Source: Ottelia alismoides
Taxonomy: Eukaryota > Streptophyta > Magnoliopsida > Alismatales > Hydrocharitaceae
Direction of reading: 5' to 3'
Assembly (NCBI GenBank): GCA_037367405.1
Contig: JAZKJV010009320.1
Coordinates: 310,001-374,000, forward strand
DNA: 64,000 nucleotides
This document shows, one piece after another, positions 19,465-31,735 of the stretch (positions are counted from its first letter, which is position 1; each line of letters opens with the position of its first letter). The notes below the pieces were generated by a model that saw only the letters and a program-made list of their open reading frames with translations, did not search any database and was not told the DNA's origin. The translations under genes and the position numbers were made by a program.

Positions 19465-20655
19465 TCGTATATACCATGTATATACTAAAAGCCATAACTC
19501 ATACTGAAAAATAAAATATCACTACAACACAAAATAAAATGTAAAAAGTAGCTTTATAATAATGAAAGATGATTGTGAATTCCTCAGACTCATTGTAATT
19601 GTACTGACTATTGAGTCAGAAAAGTGTTTTGTACGAAACATTTTCCTTTGAAAAAGCTTGTGAAATTTGTTTGAAAACAGCGTGTACAAGTATTCAACGT
19701 TTGAAAAATTAGTTTGTGTGTAAAACCTATTTTCTTTGAGTGAAAGCAAAAACTTTGTGAAAATTAGTGTGCAAATGATTGTGAAAAGTTGATTGTCAAA
19801 AACTGTTTTGAAAAATCTATCTATGTTGTATAAAATATTTGTAAAAGGATTTTCAAATGCGTGTACATGTTGTAAAATTATTTTGGACTAGAGTTTTCAA
19901 AAACCCTTGTGAAAATGATTCTCGAGTAAGTCTGAGGAATCCGCACAAAAATCTCTCATTTGTAAATAAGGTATAAGCCAAATGAAGTTTATAAGAACTG
20001 AAACCATATTGTACAGCAAATACAATTTTTCTTCTTTTGTATCTACTGATTAATAAATCAGATACCTATACAGGTTGATTTGAAAAATAGTGTGACCAGT
20101 TTTGAAAATTTTGATGTGAAATGATTTCAAATGTGTGAAACTGTGTTGATTGCAAAACTTTTCTTTGTGTGAAAGAAAGGATTTCAAAAACCTATGTGCA
20201 AATGTCTTGAAAAATGCTTGTCAAAATTATGTGAAAATTATATATATACATATAGTGTGAAAAATCTTTGCAAAAATAGTTTTCAAATGTGTGTAAATGA
20301 TTGAAAAAATTATCGTGTACTATAGTTTGCAAAATTATTTTCAAAAAGCTAATAAGAACACCATTGCAGATACTAGTAAGTCAGAAACAAGACACATACA
20401 ATTCTTTCTGTACATACCCAAATAAACTATTTCATTCACACCTGTAAAGTTGCTAAAAATTCTTAAATTTTGAAAATAAAGCAGCACGCCCGTGTAAATA
20501 AGTGCATATACTTTTCGAAGATTTTCAGTTCGTACTTCCTATGCAGAAATTCTTTTTGTAAAAACATTCTTCGATCCTTTCAAATCTTTGTGAAAAATTG
20601 CATCATTCATTGTGCACAGCATAAGCATACCATTCATATTCTTTTTGAGTGAAGC
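19465..20655 (+). other. AT-rich low-complexity part of the A 3' region
   Basis: Made of short irregular units such as TTTTGAAAA, TGTGAAAAT and TTTTCAAATG. No ORF over 75 codons looks real. The same texture occurs, reversed, in B (5580-6250), D (60620-61740) and partly C (46680-47110), always between the hairpin array and the conserved block. Confidence 0.6.
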
Positions 20656-21730
20656 TTGATGATTGAATCAGTCTAAGAAAGTCTCAAATTGGAGCTCGGT
20701 TAGACCTTACCGCACCTAATTGCACTGGAACCATATGGGAACTAGGTTTAAGGTACCTCAGGTCTATACAGACTTAATTCTTTGAGAAATAAGGGCTGGG
20801 TTCAAGTCACCTCAGTGGACTAACTAGAACTTTTCGAGACACACGTATGAATCTTGCCGACCGTGATCTAACTTGGACACCTGCACCTTTCACTTGGCTC
20901 AACTCAGTTGGAGTGGTGAGGGGGTTGGATTTGCCAGTCTGAGACGCACACGGGTGGAAACATTCGTCCTCGTCTAGGGAGGGAAGTGCACCCCAACCGG
21001 ATCCAATAGCAATGAGGTCTAAAGACAGGAGATTGTGGGTTGCGATAAAGCTTCAAAAGAGGGATAGTCTACTTGCTCAAGAGGAAAAACTCCTTATGTA
21101 AATGCTGCTGTAAATAGTATGTTGAAAAAAAAATGGTCAGGCCTATACAAAAATAAAATGCCTACCAAGTCAATAAGCAAGCTTGAGCTCCAAAGTCAAA
21201 TATGTAAGCCTGCAGCGGGATGACTTGACTACACCGGTCTTGCATCCCGGGATAGGTATCTACACTGGCTACCGTCCATTCTTCTCTTCACCCCCTCCTC
21301 TTGAGCTGGTTGCCACTTGAACTTAGAAGGGAATACCCTGCTCCTCGAGGAAAGAGCTGTTGGATTGGGGAATCATTGGGTTGTCATTCTGGAGAAGTCA
21401 GTTCCTTTATCATTTCAGTTGGGGAGAGCCACTATCACTTACACCGTACAAGTCAGCTTCAGAGTTATAAGAGTTTGCGTATGATGTAGAATAGTTCTGA
21501 CCCGGCTATTGAGGTGGGTAGAACCGAGTTCTGTGACTATCGAAGGCTGTTGTATTTTAGAACTAGTTCCCGACTAGGTTCCACACACCTTCACGCCCAA
21601 GGTCTGACAGGAGCTCCAAATTCAGATTTTGTAAGGACGTGAATCGCACTGAAAGCATCCCTATTCACTCTATATTTCTTTCATTTTCCTTTTTCTTTTC
21701 TTTATTCTTTTTGCACTTATTGCATAAGTG
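20656..21730 (+). other. Conserved non-coding block of the A 3' region
   Basis: Higher-complexity DNA without a convincing ORF. Long stretches match D (59540-60620), B (4540-5580) and C (45995-46680) in reverse complement, for example around AGGAGTTTTTCCTC, CCCTCTTTTGAAGC and GAGGGAAGTGCA motifs when read on the minus strand. It lies where some Athila relatives carry an env-like gene. It may act as RNA (export, packaging, stability) or be a decayed old gene. Confidence 0.65.
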
Positions 21731-21765
21731 TTTGCTAGGGAGTAGCAAAGGCAAGTATAGGGGGG
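21731..21765 (+). other. Polypurine tract of element A with upstream hairpin
   Basis: Hairpin TTTGCTA (21731-21737) with TAGCAAA (21743-21749), then GGCAAGTATAGGGGGG abutting the LTR start at 21766. RNase H should leave this as the plus-strand primer. The hairpin and core are conserved in B and E and nearly so in D and C. Confidence 0.85.
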
Positions 21766-24700
21766 TGATGAATCTCCATTTCATCACCTTTATTCTATCA
21801 TTTTGGCCTCAAAAACCCTAGCAAATGCATGTAATTAGCATCCATTTGTACATAATAGCATTCATTATTCATTTGTATTAATTATATATAAAATAAGGTT
21901 TTTTATGCCAAAATTATAGAATAAAGAGAAGAAAAGAAAAAGAAATAAAATATTGCAAATATTTAATGACCCTAACCCCGAGACCAAGTCCAGAATGGAA
22001 TTGGTCGACAAGGAATAAAGTAGGGGGAGATAAGGGCCAATGTACAATAAATACCTCATTTATTAATTCATTTATTTATGCATTTTTGGCACCTATTTTG
22101 TGCATAATTATTTATTCAACAAATGAAGAAACTTTGTTTACAAAAGTTGTAGATACTAATGTGAATAAAAATACAAAATTGAGTTTTTGTAAAAACAATG
22201 CCCAGTGTACATTTTATACACAGAATAAAAAGCCAAAATCTCAACTTCACAGACCCATATCTTGCAAATAAAAACTCCAAATCATCCAAACTCACCTTCA
22301 ATTGTATATAGCATTCCATAAACTATTTTATAAAATTGGTTTCATAATTTTTGGAGCTCATATGCAGAAGTTAGGTTTTTGGCCCTTCTTGTATATAGGA
22401 CTGATTAAAATATTCATTTTATTCAGTATTTATTACTTGTACAAAATCATACTTTTAGAATTTTGTAAATAATGTATGTAATGCATGTACACATTAAAAA
22501 TAGAAGGAAACCAAAACTAATTTGTAAAATAAAATAAGTCTATAAATTCATAGACAATATACCTATGACATGCACCTATCTATAAATAAAAAGGGTTTTT
22601 ATCCTTGAATCTTTTGCTCTTCTATTTTTTTAATAATATATACATTGTACATAACTCATTAAAAATACAAAACCAAAATAAAAATCAAGAAAATATAATA
22701 AATAAATTAAGTATATAAAATATATAGATAAAACACCTACAAGTATACCTACATACACCTATACCTATTTATTTAAAAATATGAATAAACTCATAAAAAT
22801 CAAACAAAAATACCTTTGTACTCACAAAAATAAATTATAAATTTATAAAATAAGCCAATTAAATAATAAAAGAAAATAAACTAATTAAAAATAAAATACA
22901 TGAAAATACATGTAAATACATACATATACATATTATCCAAATAAAACTATAACAAAACACCTCGAAAAATTCAATAAAAATCATAAATAAATACTAGATG
23001 AAATAATACACATTTTTTATTTTATAAGAAAAAATTAATAAAATCATTTAGGGCGTCAAATAAATCAATCTTCCTTCAGATTTGCTATTTTGTCTCGTAG
23101 CGGCTTACGTGGCCCAATGAGGCGCCGGCCAACGTTGACTCCCAGGTCAACTGTCCCATCCCTCGCCTGGCGTCTCTGAACTGTCTACTCCCCCGATTTC
23201 ATGCCTTTTTCCCGGGCACACCATCCATCAATCGACAACGCTTCCTTCACAAGAATTGTTCCCTAATCTTCCATGATGCCCGCCAAAATCATAGATCAAC
23301 GAGATGTTCATTGGATCAGTTAATAATCGCCGGGTAATAAGGCCCCTTGCCAATGTTTATAAATAACAAGCTCCGCTTCCTTCCTCGAATTTGGCCACTT
23401 TTATTCCAACCTAAAGCCTAGATCTCGTCTCTGGATTGTTCCTGGTGACAGGGGGAGTAGCCCAGCGCCGTGACTCGGCCGGAGGGAGGAGATTTTGACG
23501 CGGCGGAGCTCCGGCGTCCGCCCTGCTCCCTGGAGGCCCCCAGGTATAAGAGCTGCCCTTTTTATGCATTTTTAGTTAGTTTTAGATGTTAGCTTTTCAT
23601 TCCAGTCATTAGATTAGGTTTTAATTAATGTCTGTAGTTTAGAAATCGAAATTCGAAGTTCGCCGGAGCTCCGCTCGGGCGACTTCTCCACTGTGGATCT
23701 GACTGTATCCGACCGCCCCGTTCACCCCATTTCGAAGCCCAACGCTTTCTCCATCTGTCGCACGCATTTGTTCAACCCAGGACCCTAGGTCCTGGCGAAT
23801 CGGGGCTCCTCCTCCGCCGTTCCTCGGAGCCCCTCTGCCCATCTCCATTGTGCACCATAGCTTCAAAACCCCGGGTCGAGGAGCAAGCTCTCTCGCCCGC
23901 GGTTCTTCCTGTGCAGGTACTTCGAAGAATCGAGCCCAACTGGACTCGTACGGATCCAGGAAGAGGTTCCTGGGGGCCCTTTTCTTCTCCGACCTCGCTT
24001 CATCGACTCGGACCCCCAGGAGCCATGAAAACGCCATCAATCGACGCGGGATGCTTTCAGCCACCTTCAGAACACTTCAGACTCGCCGGAGAACCCTGGA
24101 GGAGCCCAAGCTCTTCGATCCAAGCTCGCCAGCTCCGAGCTTCTTCCCCGTTCTTCCAGGGGGCTTCCGCACCGTCGGATCAGGAGAGCCGCCCCAGATT
24201 CAACAGGAACCGTCCGATGGAGCCTCGTATCCACCGTCAGATCAGCGGGGCTGATCTAATCTCAGCACTTCATAGGCGAAGCGTCATCGGGCGTCCAGGA
24301 GACGACGCGTGGCAAGTGAGAGGATCAGAACCGTCGGATGCCACGTGTTTATTAGGGGTAAATTTCACATTCACCCCCCCTCGCTTTTTGTATTTAAGAT
24401 TTAATGCCAAAAATAAAAGTCACAGTTGTAAATAAAATGTCTATTTTGCAAAAGGACCCCTGATGTTTTCTTATTTGCACTTTAGTCCTTCCGCGCCTCA
24501 CGTGCAGCAACCACGTGAGGCGCGTGAAATTTTGCAGTCAAGCCCCTCCAGGTCCTTGTAATTATTAAATGGTCTTGAAAATAAAAGTTAAAGTGTATTT
24601 TTACTGTGATTTTTGCATGTATGCCCCTGCGACTTATTTTATTTGCAAAAACACCCCTGCCAGGCCATTTAATTTTTGAATGTTTTGTCTATTTATTTCA

Positions 24701-25776
24701 TGCTTCATGTTATATCGAAAAATCTTGGAAAAATAGACTTAAGCTACTGATTGGCTGTGCTTGCATGTCATATTTTTAGTTTGTCATTTTATGACCTTTT
24801 TGTATTTATTAAAAATCAAAAACATGACTTTTATTCACTGTCTAGAGTATAAAATCCCAAAAAAAATATCAAAATGCCTTGAAAAATTCAAAAAAAAATC
24901 CATGTGGTGTATTTTGTCCTATTCTAGTGTCAGTCCAAAAATCCCTAAAAATCTAAAAAGGAAAACCTTAAAATGAGAAAATAACCAAAAACTTCAAAAA
25001 AATATTAAAAATCACAGAAAAATCAAAAAAATACAAACTCAGGCCCTATTTATGCTATATTTTATCATCTTTATTAGAAAAATGGTGTGGAAAATTTTTT
25101 AGGCTTGTAACTATTTTTTAATGTTCATTTTTATTACAGCCAGACCTTATTCCACTGTTTGCCATTATGTAGTTAATTAAAAATACTAAACATATTCTCA
25201 AAAATGTCCAAAAATCACAAAAACAGTAAAAAATGATGAAAAAGCTAAAAAGATTTTATTTCTTAATTTTTTGACTATTTTTAAGCGTTTTTGTAAATAT
25301 TTTAGTACCCCTTAATGTGTATATAAGTATTTCCTAAAAAAAGAAAAAGAAAAGAAAAAATCTATATGTATATATATATGCACTATCTAATTATATTATT
25401 ATTATCTAGATATATGTATATATATATAAAGAAAAAAAAGAGAGTTATATATATAGTAATAAATAAATAAAAAAGATATATATATATATATTCAATTAAT
25501 TAAAACCCACTTCTCACAAGGATGACTCATTCACACCTGACGGCTCATGCATTTTGTATTGCTCTCTGTGGTTCGACCTCTACATGCTTGTTCCCTGTAC
25601 ATTTTATGGTAGAGTAAATAAAAATTAATTCACATTTATTTTCGAGCTTGATTGTTGTATTATTTATTGTGGGTTAATTGCTGATCAACCCCCATACTCT
25701 GCGAGCGGTCGCCGCAGCGACACCTTTGTATTATTTATTCATGGTGACCCTCATGGATGTTTGGGCCGCGTTATCA
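21766..25776 (+). repeat. Element A 3' LTR
   Basis: Copy of 6261-10271, same length, differing at scattered bases and small homopolymer indels by eye. Ends GTTATCA at 25776, followed by the target repeat. The U3 ORF is at 21966-22271, TATA box at 23356-23365, W-box pair at 23135-23150, and the CACGTG hairpin lies near 24492-24522. Confidence 0.95.
23544..23916 (+). other. Intron-like segment in the A 3' LTR
   Basis: Same donor CAG/GTATAAG and acceptor TTCCTGTGCAG/G as in the 5' LTR at 8039-8411. Since the LTRs are copies this is not independent support. Confidence 0.45.
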
Positions 25777-25781
25777 CTTAT
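25777..25781. repeat. Target-site duplication of element A, right copy
   Basis: CTTAT, matching 6256-6260. Sequence of element B resumes here. Confidence 0.93.
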
Positions 25782-25837
25782 TGAAGATACGAAAGTACAA
25801 ATTATGGCTAAAGTATATACAGAGTATATACGACCTA

Positions 25838-26187
25838 CCTATACTTAGTATGAGCTATATCCTCTTATATCAGAGAGATAAAAGTAGACATGACTCGTAC
25901 TGAGTATAGAAAAGTCTAAACTATAATGATTAAAGAATAAAGAATGAGAAGTTGATCGTCTTAGGATGAAATAATCCTAAGTATAACGAATTGGACACAA
26001 GGCAGGGAGGGTCAAGGGTGGGAATGTACGGAATCATTGGCTCGACTATCCCCCCCAAACTTAGGGTAAAATATCCCTAAGTATAGACAGAGTGTCAAAC
26101 GTTGAGGGGAAAATTGAGGGATAAGAGAATGAACAACTCAGGGTATACAGCCCCTATACTTAGGGCAAAGTACATCCTAAGTACAAC
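25838..26187 (-). other. Hairpin-PPT array of element B (four modules)
   Basis: Four modules on the minus strand: 25838-25909 (long stem, like module 4 of A), 25958-25986, 26050-26086 and 26151-26187. Stems and C-runs are partly decayed; one module keeps seven C next to CTTAGGG. Order and spacing match A, C and D. Confidence 0.75.
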
Positions 26188-26270
26188 AATGATGAAAGGG
26201 GTAACACCTTTTCGGAACAAAAAGAAAATAAAAGCAAAAAGAAGAAAATAAGAAAATAAGAAAAGAAAGA

Positions 26271-27737
26271 TCATTCAAAAATGTTTTTATCTACTTTTTT
26301 TGATTCATCAGTTGTCTTGGCATTCAGCTCATCTTCATATACAACTTGAATCGAATCTATAATGGACAACAAGGTGTCATGCTCTAGGTATTGTTTTAGT
26401 AGTTGTTTGTTGACTACGAAAGGTTGTGCGTCAACTGACAATTCTGATATCATTATGATGTTGTTGTTACACACATTCTTCACTGTAAATGTCCCAGTCC
26501 ATTTGCTTTTCAACTTTCCTAGAAAAATCTTCAACTTCACATCGAACAACCAAATCTTCTAACCTAGATCAAAAGTATTTCAGCATATGTGCTTATCATG
26601 CCACTTCTTGACCTTTTCCTTATACCTCAGGTTGTTGTCATATGCTTAGTCATGGAATTCAAGCAGTTTGTTCAGATCCAATTTTCTATTCTTCCTGGCC
26701 TATTTGGAATCAAAATTGTAAACATTGATTACCCACAAGGATTTGCAAATGGGTTCCACGGGCAAGTGGCATGGCTTGCCATATACCAGGCGGTAGGGAG
26801 ACATTCCAAAAGGTGACTTGTACTCTGTTATGTTACACCAAAGAACTGAGTCGAGCAACTGAAACTAGTTCTTGCGATCCGGACACATAAGCTTCTAAAG
26901 AATTGTCTTAATCTCCATGTTTGAGCATTCTGCCATACCATTGGACTGTGGGTGGTAGGGAGAAGCTACATGATGTTCAATGCAGAATTCTCAAGTTAGC
27001 TTCTTAAACTCGTTATTGATGTAGTGGCTACCACCATCAGATAGGAGAAAATAAAGTATCATGAACACAGACATGATATGATCTTTCCGAAAACGACAAA
27101 CAGTGCGACTGTCAGTGGCTCCAATTGGTATATCCTCCACCCAACGACTCACATAATTGACAACAGGAAAAATGAATTTGAATCCTAGGATATTCGGATA
27201 TGAGACCATGACGTCACTGCCCCATGCATCAAACACATCTGAAAGCTAAATAAATTTCAGGGGCGTTATGTCTCTCATTACGTTTGTTCCGCCCATTTTC
27301 TGACAGTTAGTGCAGTGTTTCACATAGTCTTCTACATCTTTTAACATGGTCGGCCACTAAAGGCTGCATTGGAGTACTTTTGTTGTCGTTCTTCTATCGA
27401 ATTGGTGTCCTCCATATTCTTGATCATGGAAATGTGCAAGGACACTTGCAATCTCCTCCTGAGGAATGCACCTTCTCTAGATATAATCTGCCCCCTCACG
27501 AAAGAGATATGGGTCCTCCCATAGGTAGACATGGATATTAGACAAGAATTTGTCTACTTTCAGTTTCGGCCAATCTTGTGGAGTTCTCTTAGATATAAGA
27601 TAATTCACAACATCAGCATACCAGGGGAGCGAGGTGACCAGCGATATGGATTCATCTGGAAAAGTCTCATTGATTAGTCTCAAATTCAGCTCGGGAGATT
27701 CATGCTCAGGTTGTCTTGCGAGATGATCTACCAACAC
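26271..27737 (-). pseudogene. pol: Broken integrase of element B
   Basis: Pieces in shifting frames: RNase H-integrase linker and start (27477-27737, with WEDPYLFREGADYI), the catalytic core (26991-27236, with VNYVSRWVE and LLSDGGSHY) and the C-terminal domain (26271-26549, with KLKSKWTGTF). The first core motif reads GSDVMV where A has GIDFMG. Several in-frame stops and frameshifts separate the pieces. Not functional. Confidence 0.85.
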
Positions 27738-27795
27738 ATTTTTTTATTCCAGGATTATCTCAGATCTCGAGGTCAGACTCCTAGAGTAGAAGAAT

Positions 27796-28173
27796 TCATC
27801 TGATAAGGTGTGGTTTTGCATCCTTCTTTTGTTGCAGGTATGGGATGGCAGAATGATCCATGTAAACTATAACTTTGGATCCAAGGAGATGGGATCTGAA
27901 CTTCTCTAAGGCAAAAACTACCGCTAGCAACCCTTTTTCAGTAATAGTGTAATTCTTTCGAGCTTCATTTAGTGTTCTGCTAGTGTAGTGAATAGCAAAT
28001 GGTACATTATCTTTCCTCTGCCCCAACACAACACCGATGACATAATCTGGTGCGTTTGTCGTGATCTCAAATTGTAGCGTCCAGTCCGATGGTTGCAGGA
28101 TAGGGGCCTGAGTGATCAGAGCTTTCAACTGTGAAAAGGATTGGAGCACATGATCATTAATAATAAAGTCCAT
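27796..28173 (-). pseudogene. pol: RNase H fragment of element B
   Basis: Contains APDYVIGVVLGQRKD, NYTITEKGLLAVVFALEKFRS and YMDHSAIPYL, matching the RNase H of A. TDASD is changed to TNAPD and TEKE to TEKG, so catalytic residues are lost. Open over 125 codons but flanked by stops. Confidence 0.85.
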
Positions 28174-28230
28174 CTCCTTGCTTAGCCATTCGTTTAGTGA
28201 TCAGACGAGCTTGCTAAAATCTTTGATGAA

Positions 28231-29214
28231 TCATCGGTAGAAATTGACGTGACCTAGGAATGACCAGACCTGTTTGAGGTTGGTAGGTGGCTCGAGTTTT
28301 GAAATTACCTCCACCTTGGCCGGGTCAACTTTCATACCACATTTTGATACAATGTGACCCAACACGATCCCTTCTATCACTATGAAGTTACTCTTCTCCC
28401 ACAAGAGAACGAGATTGACTTCGCAGCACCTCCACAATAGTCGGTCTAGATAAGCTACGCATTGATCAAAGGAATCACTATAGACCGAGAAATCTTCCAT
28501 GAATACCTCTGAAAAGCTGCTCACCATGTCGGCAAGTACAACTACCATACATTGTTAGAATGTAGTGGGGGCGTTGCACAACTCGAATGACAACCATCAG
28601 AAAGCATATGTCCCAAATGGATAGGTGAACATCATCTTCTCTTGATATTCAAGACTGATGGAGACTTTATTCTATCCAGAATAGCCATCCAAGAAGAGGA
28701 AATAGTCCTTCGTGGCTAGTCTCTCGAGATTATGGTCATTGAAGGGCAATGGAAAGTGGTCCCTCTTCGTGGAGAGGTTCAGACGTTTGTAATCCACACA
28801 TACTTGCCATGAGGTCGGCATGCTGGTCGGAATATCCTCTCCTTGTCATTAGTAACAATGGTGATACCGAACTTCTTTGGCACGATGTGCAGGGGACTCA
28901 CACATTTACTATCAAAGATGGGATATATGAACCCCACATCACACCATTTCTGAATTTCTTTCATGACGACCTCCCAGAGGTTTGGATTCAGTCTCCTCTA
29001 GAATTCATGGGAGGGTTTGTTGTAGTCTTCGAGGTAGATGTGATGCGAGCACAGGGATGGATTGATCACATGGAGATCCGATATCTTTCAGCCTATTACC
29101 TTGTGGTTTTTGTTCAAGAACCTCCATCATGTAAGATTCTTGGTCTTTGGTCAGATGAGCATTGGTTATGACCGGGTACATGTTTGGATCTCCCATAAGG
29201 AAGGCATACTTCAT
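28231..29214 (-). pseudogene. pol: Broken reverse transcriptase of element B
   Basis: 28231-28548 holds the palm motif, FMED in place of FMDD, then DFSVYSDSFDQC and GIVLGHIVSKCGM. 28779-28964 holds MKEIQKWCDVGFIYPIFDSK. 29005-29214 matches the stretch just before RT in A. The frame is broken several times and the central DYRRLN to LDGYSGYNQ stretch carries stops. Confidence 0.85.
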
Positions 29215-29436
29215 GTTGGAGTGTAGAGGTTTGAGCTCTAGCAGAGTGGGAGCTACTTAATTGGTGACTTCGGTGATCACTGCACGTGTTGGTTCTTTCA
29301 TCGGTTCACTGTCCACCTGTGTCTATTTAGATTCTTTACTTGATGATTCACAGAATTTTTCAATGATATCCTCGTGATTGCAAAAATCTTTGATAATATG
29401 TTCTTGGTATTTGAAGCTCAGAGGGCCCATACAAAA

Positions 29437-30233
29437 TTAATCAAGCGCATCAGGAAAGATCTCATTATCATTGACAGAGGGAAATTTGACTGATGTCTCC
29501 ACTCCTTCCTCTAGGAGGAGGAATTCGTGGATCTCGATGTCATCAATGAATAAGTTTGTATCTTGGATTTCTGTAAGAAATTCATAGTCTTCTTGGTAGT
29601 TAGGTGCAAGCACACTCATCTCAGATGCAGCCTACACTGGTTTCGGCTCAGTTATGGTCTTTATCTGCACTTTGCGGTTGCTAGAGCTGAATGTGATATC
29701 TCCAATAATGTAGTTCACTACTGCCTTAGTTGTTCGGAGGAATGGTCAGCCAAGGATGATGGGGGTGTGGAGCAGAGGTGATAAATGTCCATGTCTAGTA
29801 CAACAAAATCAACAGGGAATTGGGCTCTCTGAATCATGACGATCACGTCCTCCAACATGCCCCTAGGCCTCTTGACTAACTTGTCTGCAAACTGCAAAAT
29901 CATCTTGGTAGGTTTAAGAGGTCCTATCTCGAATTCTGTGAGTAGCAAAGCTGACATATGGTTGATAGAAGACCCACTATCGAGCAGTGTTTGCTCGAAC
30001 TCTTGATTGAACATGCTGCGTCGGATGAGTGGTGCTCCGTTGTCCTTCTTATTTAGGAGATTGTTGATGGCATTGATGGTTTCCATGGTGAGGATATTTT
30101 TCTCATTCTTTCCATTTTGGCTTCTGGGATTTTGAGGGCGAGGTTGGCACCTTGTTATACATGCTTCCTTGAGTCCTTTCTTCACTACAGGCATGTACTC
30201 CATGGCTTTCATCAGTGGCATATTTAAGACCAA
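29437..30233 (-). pseudogene. pol: Protease region of element B
   Basis: 29718-30233 reads like protease with LLDSGSSINHM and the preceding MEYMPVVKKGLKEA linker. The ILGRPFL motif is damaged at the end of this ORF. 29437-29619 is the acidic linker between protease and RT. Homologous to residues about 320-560 of the A pol ORF. Confidence 0.8.
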
Positions 30234-31735
30234 GTTTGAATGATTTCCATAATTAAAGGATCAAACATAGCATTTTTTAAATTTTTAATTTTTTTGATTT
30301 TTTTCATTACTCCGAGAAATGGAATATGTACAACATCAGAAACATTATCACTAAAAAATTTGTCCATATCATTATGTACATGTATATGGAAAAAAGAATC
30401 AAAATCATCTACAAGTGGTAAACCAAAAAAAGCAGGCTTGACTTCCTTGACTGGCTTTGGATCTGCTACAAGTGTTGGCATCTCCAAGGCCGACTGGTCT
30501 CCATTGAGTCAGGTACTGTTGCTATCTTTTTGTATTTTTGTATTTTCTTCATTTTTTGTGAAATTTCTTCAGATGATGTTCCCCCAAAAATGTGTTTGGC
30601 TCCTGTTGTTGGCTGAGCTGATGACTTGCCATCAGATGCATGATGCATTTCTATCGTGGATACCGATGACTGAAGTGTTCTACCACTCCTAAGAGTAACA
30701 CTATTGCATATAAACAAATTATTTTCATCTGAAGTGCTAGAACACCGCAAGCTACCTGCTCCTTATGTCGGAAGTTATTTGGATTAGCCTCGACCTGGGC
30801 TGGAATGACGGTTTTTTCAGCCACCAAGTCATCAATCTTTTGGCTCATTTCAACCATATTTTTCATTAATTGCTCCAAACATGCAAGAGCCAGATTTATC
30901 GGTGCAACCTCAGAAGACTCAGCCTCATTAGGCCTCTGACTTTGGTAGCGCTGAGGAGGCTGCTGCTGATATCCCTAGGATTAGTGCTGAGGAGGGGGAT
31001 GAGAGGAGTACGATTGGTATTATTGAGAGGAATTCTGGTATGGAGCAATCAGCTGCTAGTGGTGGTATTTTGACTGCCGGTAAATGGACTGCTGGTGTCC
31101 CTTCCTCCAATTATTTCCATTCTACAGAGGCTGTTGGTACTGGGATTGGTAGGGTTGGAAGTTCCTTCCTCGTGTTGCTGTTGGTGGAATGGACAATTGG
31201 TCGAGTTTTGAACCTGGAATTGTCCCTGAGGATGGTTCAACTTCTATTTGTTGTCCTGCATACCATTCACTTCTTGAATCTACTGTGAGGGCTTAAAGAA
31301 CTGCTCATGATACATAGGCTGGGGGCCAGGCTTTTACAACACCATCTCGATTTGCTACTATTGTGGTTGCTGCCCAGGGGCCTGCACGTAGTATACATGC
31401 TAGATAGGCTGAGATGGTAGAGGACTCGGTTGAGGAGGTTGTGTTGGTGAAGGCTTCTTCTTCTCAGCAGGAGTCTCAGCTATAGCGGACACCGAGTTGC
31501 ATGCGTTGATGGTTCTGACAAACAACTCTAGCTATATGGCAATCTAGTTGAGCTTGTACAGACCTTGGGTTCTCTTCTCGATGATGACAAGTTTTTTGAG
31601 GTCTTGCTGCCTGTTCTCAATGATGTCCACCTTGGACAAGTGGCTCCCGATGATGCTAAGGTTGGAGCTCTCGTCCTTGTCCTCGAAATGAGCTACCATG
31701 TTGACAGGCTTGTGGTTGGCTGGGGGCAACTTCAT
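30224..31735 (-). pseudogene. Gag-Pol linker remnants of element B
   Basis: Fragments 30224-30487, 30466-30750 and 30651-30878 match the linker of A; IPAQVEANPNNF is conserved. 31049-31240 is a degraded Gln/Pro-rich tract. 31544-31735 holds DIIENRQQDLKKLVIIEKR, the coiled-coil-like part of Gag. Confidence 0.75.

Larger units (their letters stand above)
6261..25776 (+). mobile_element. Element A: near-complete Athila-like Ty3/gypsy retrotransposon (19.5 kb)
   Basis: Two LTRs of 4,011 bp each start TGATGAATC and end GCGTTATCA, flanked by the target repeat CTTAT. Inside are a tRNA-Asp PBS, a 2.3-kb leader, gag, a long pol ORF, a 2.7-kb 3' non-coding region and a PPT. The two LTRs differ at only scattered bases by eye, so insertion was recent. 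Gag has an in-frame TAG and the gag-pol junction has a frame break, so it may depend on a partner for proteins. The LTRs are much longer than most plant gypsy LTRs. Confidence 0.95.
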
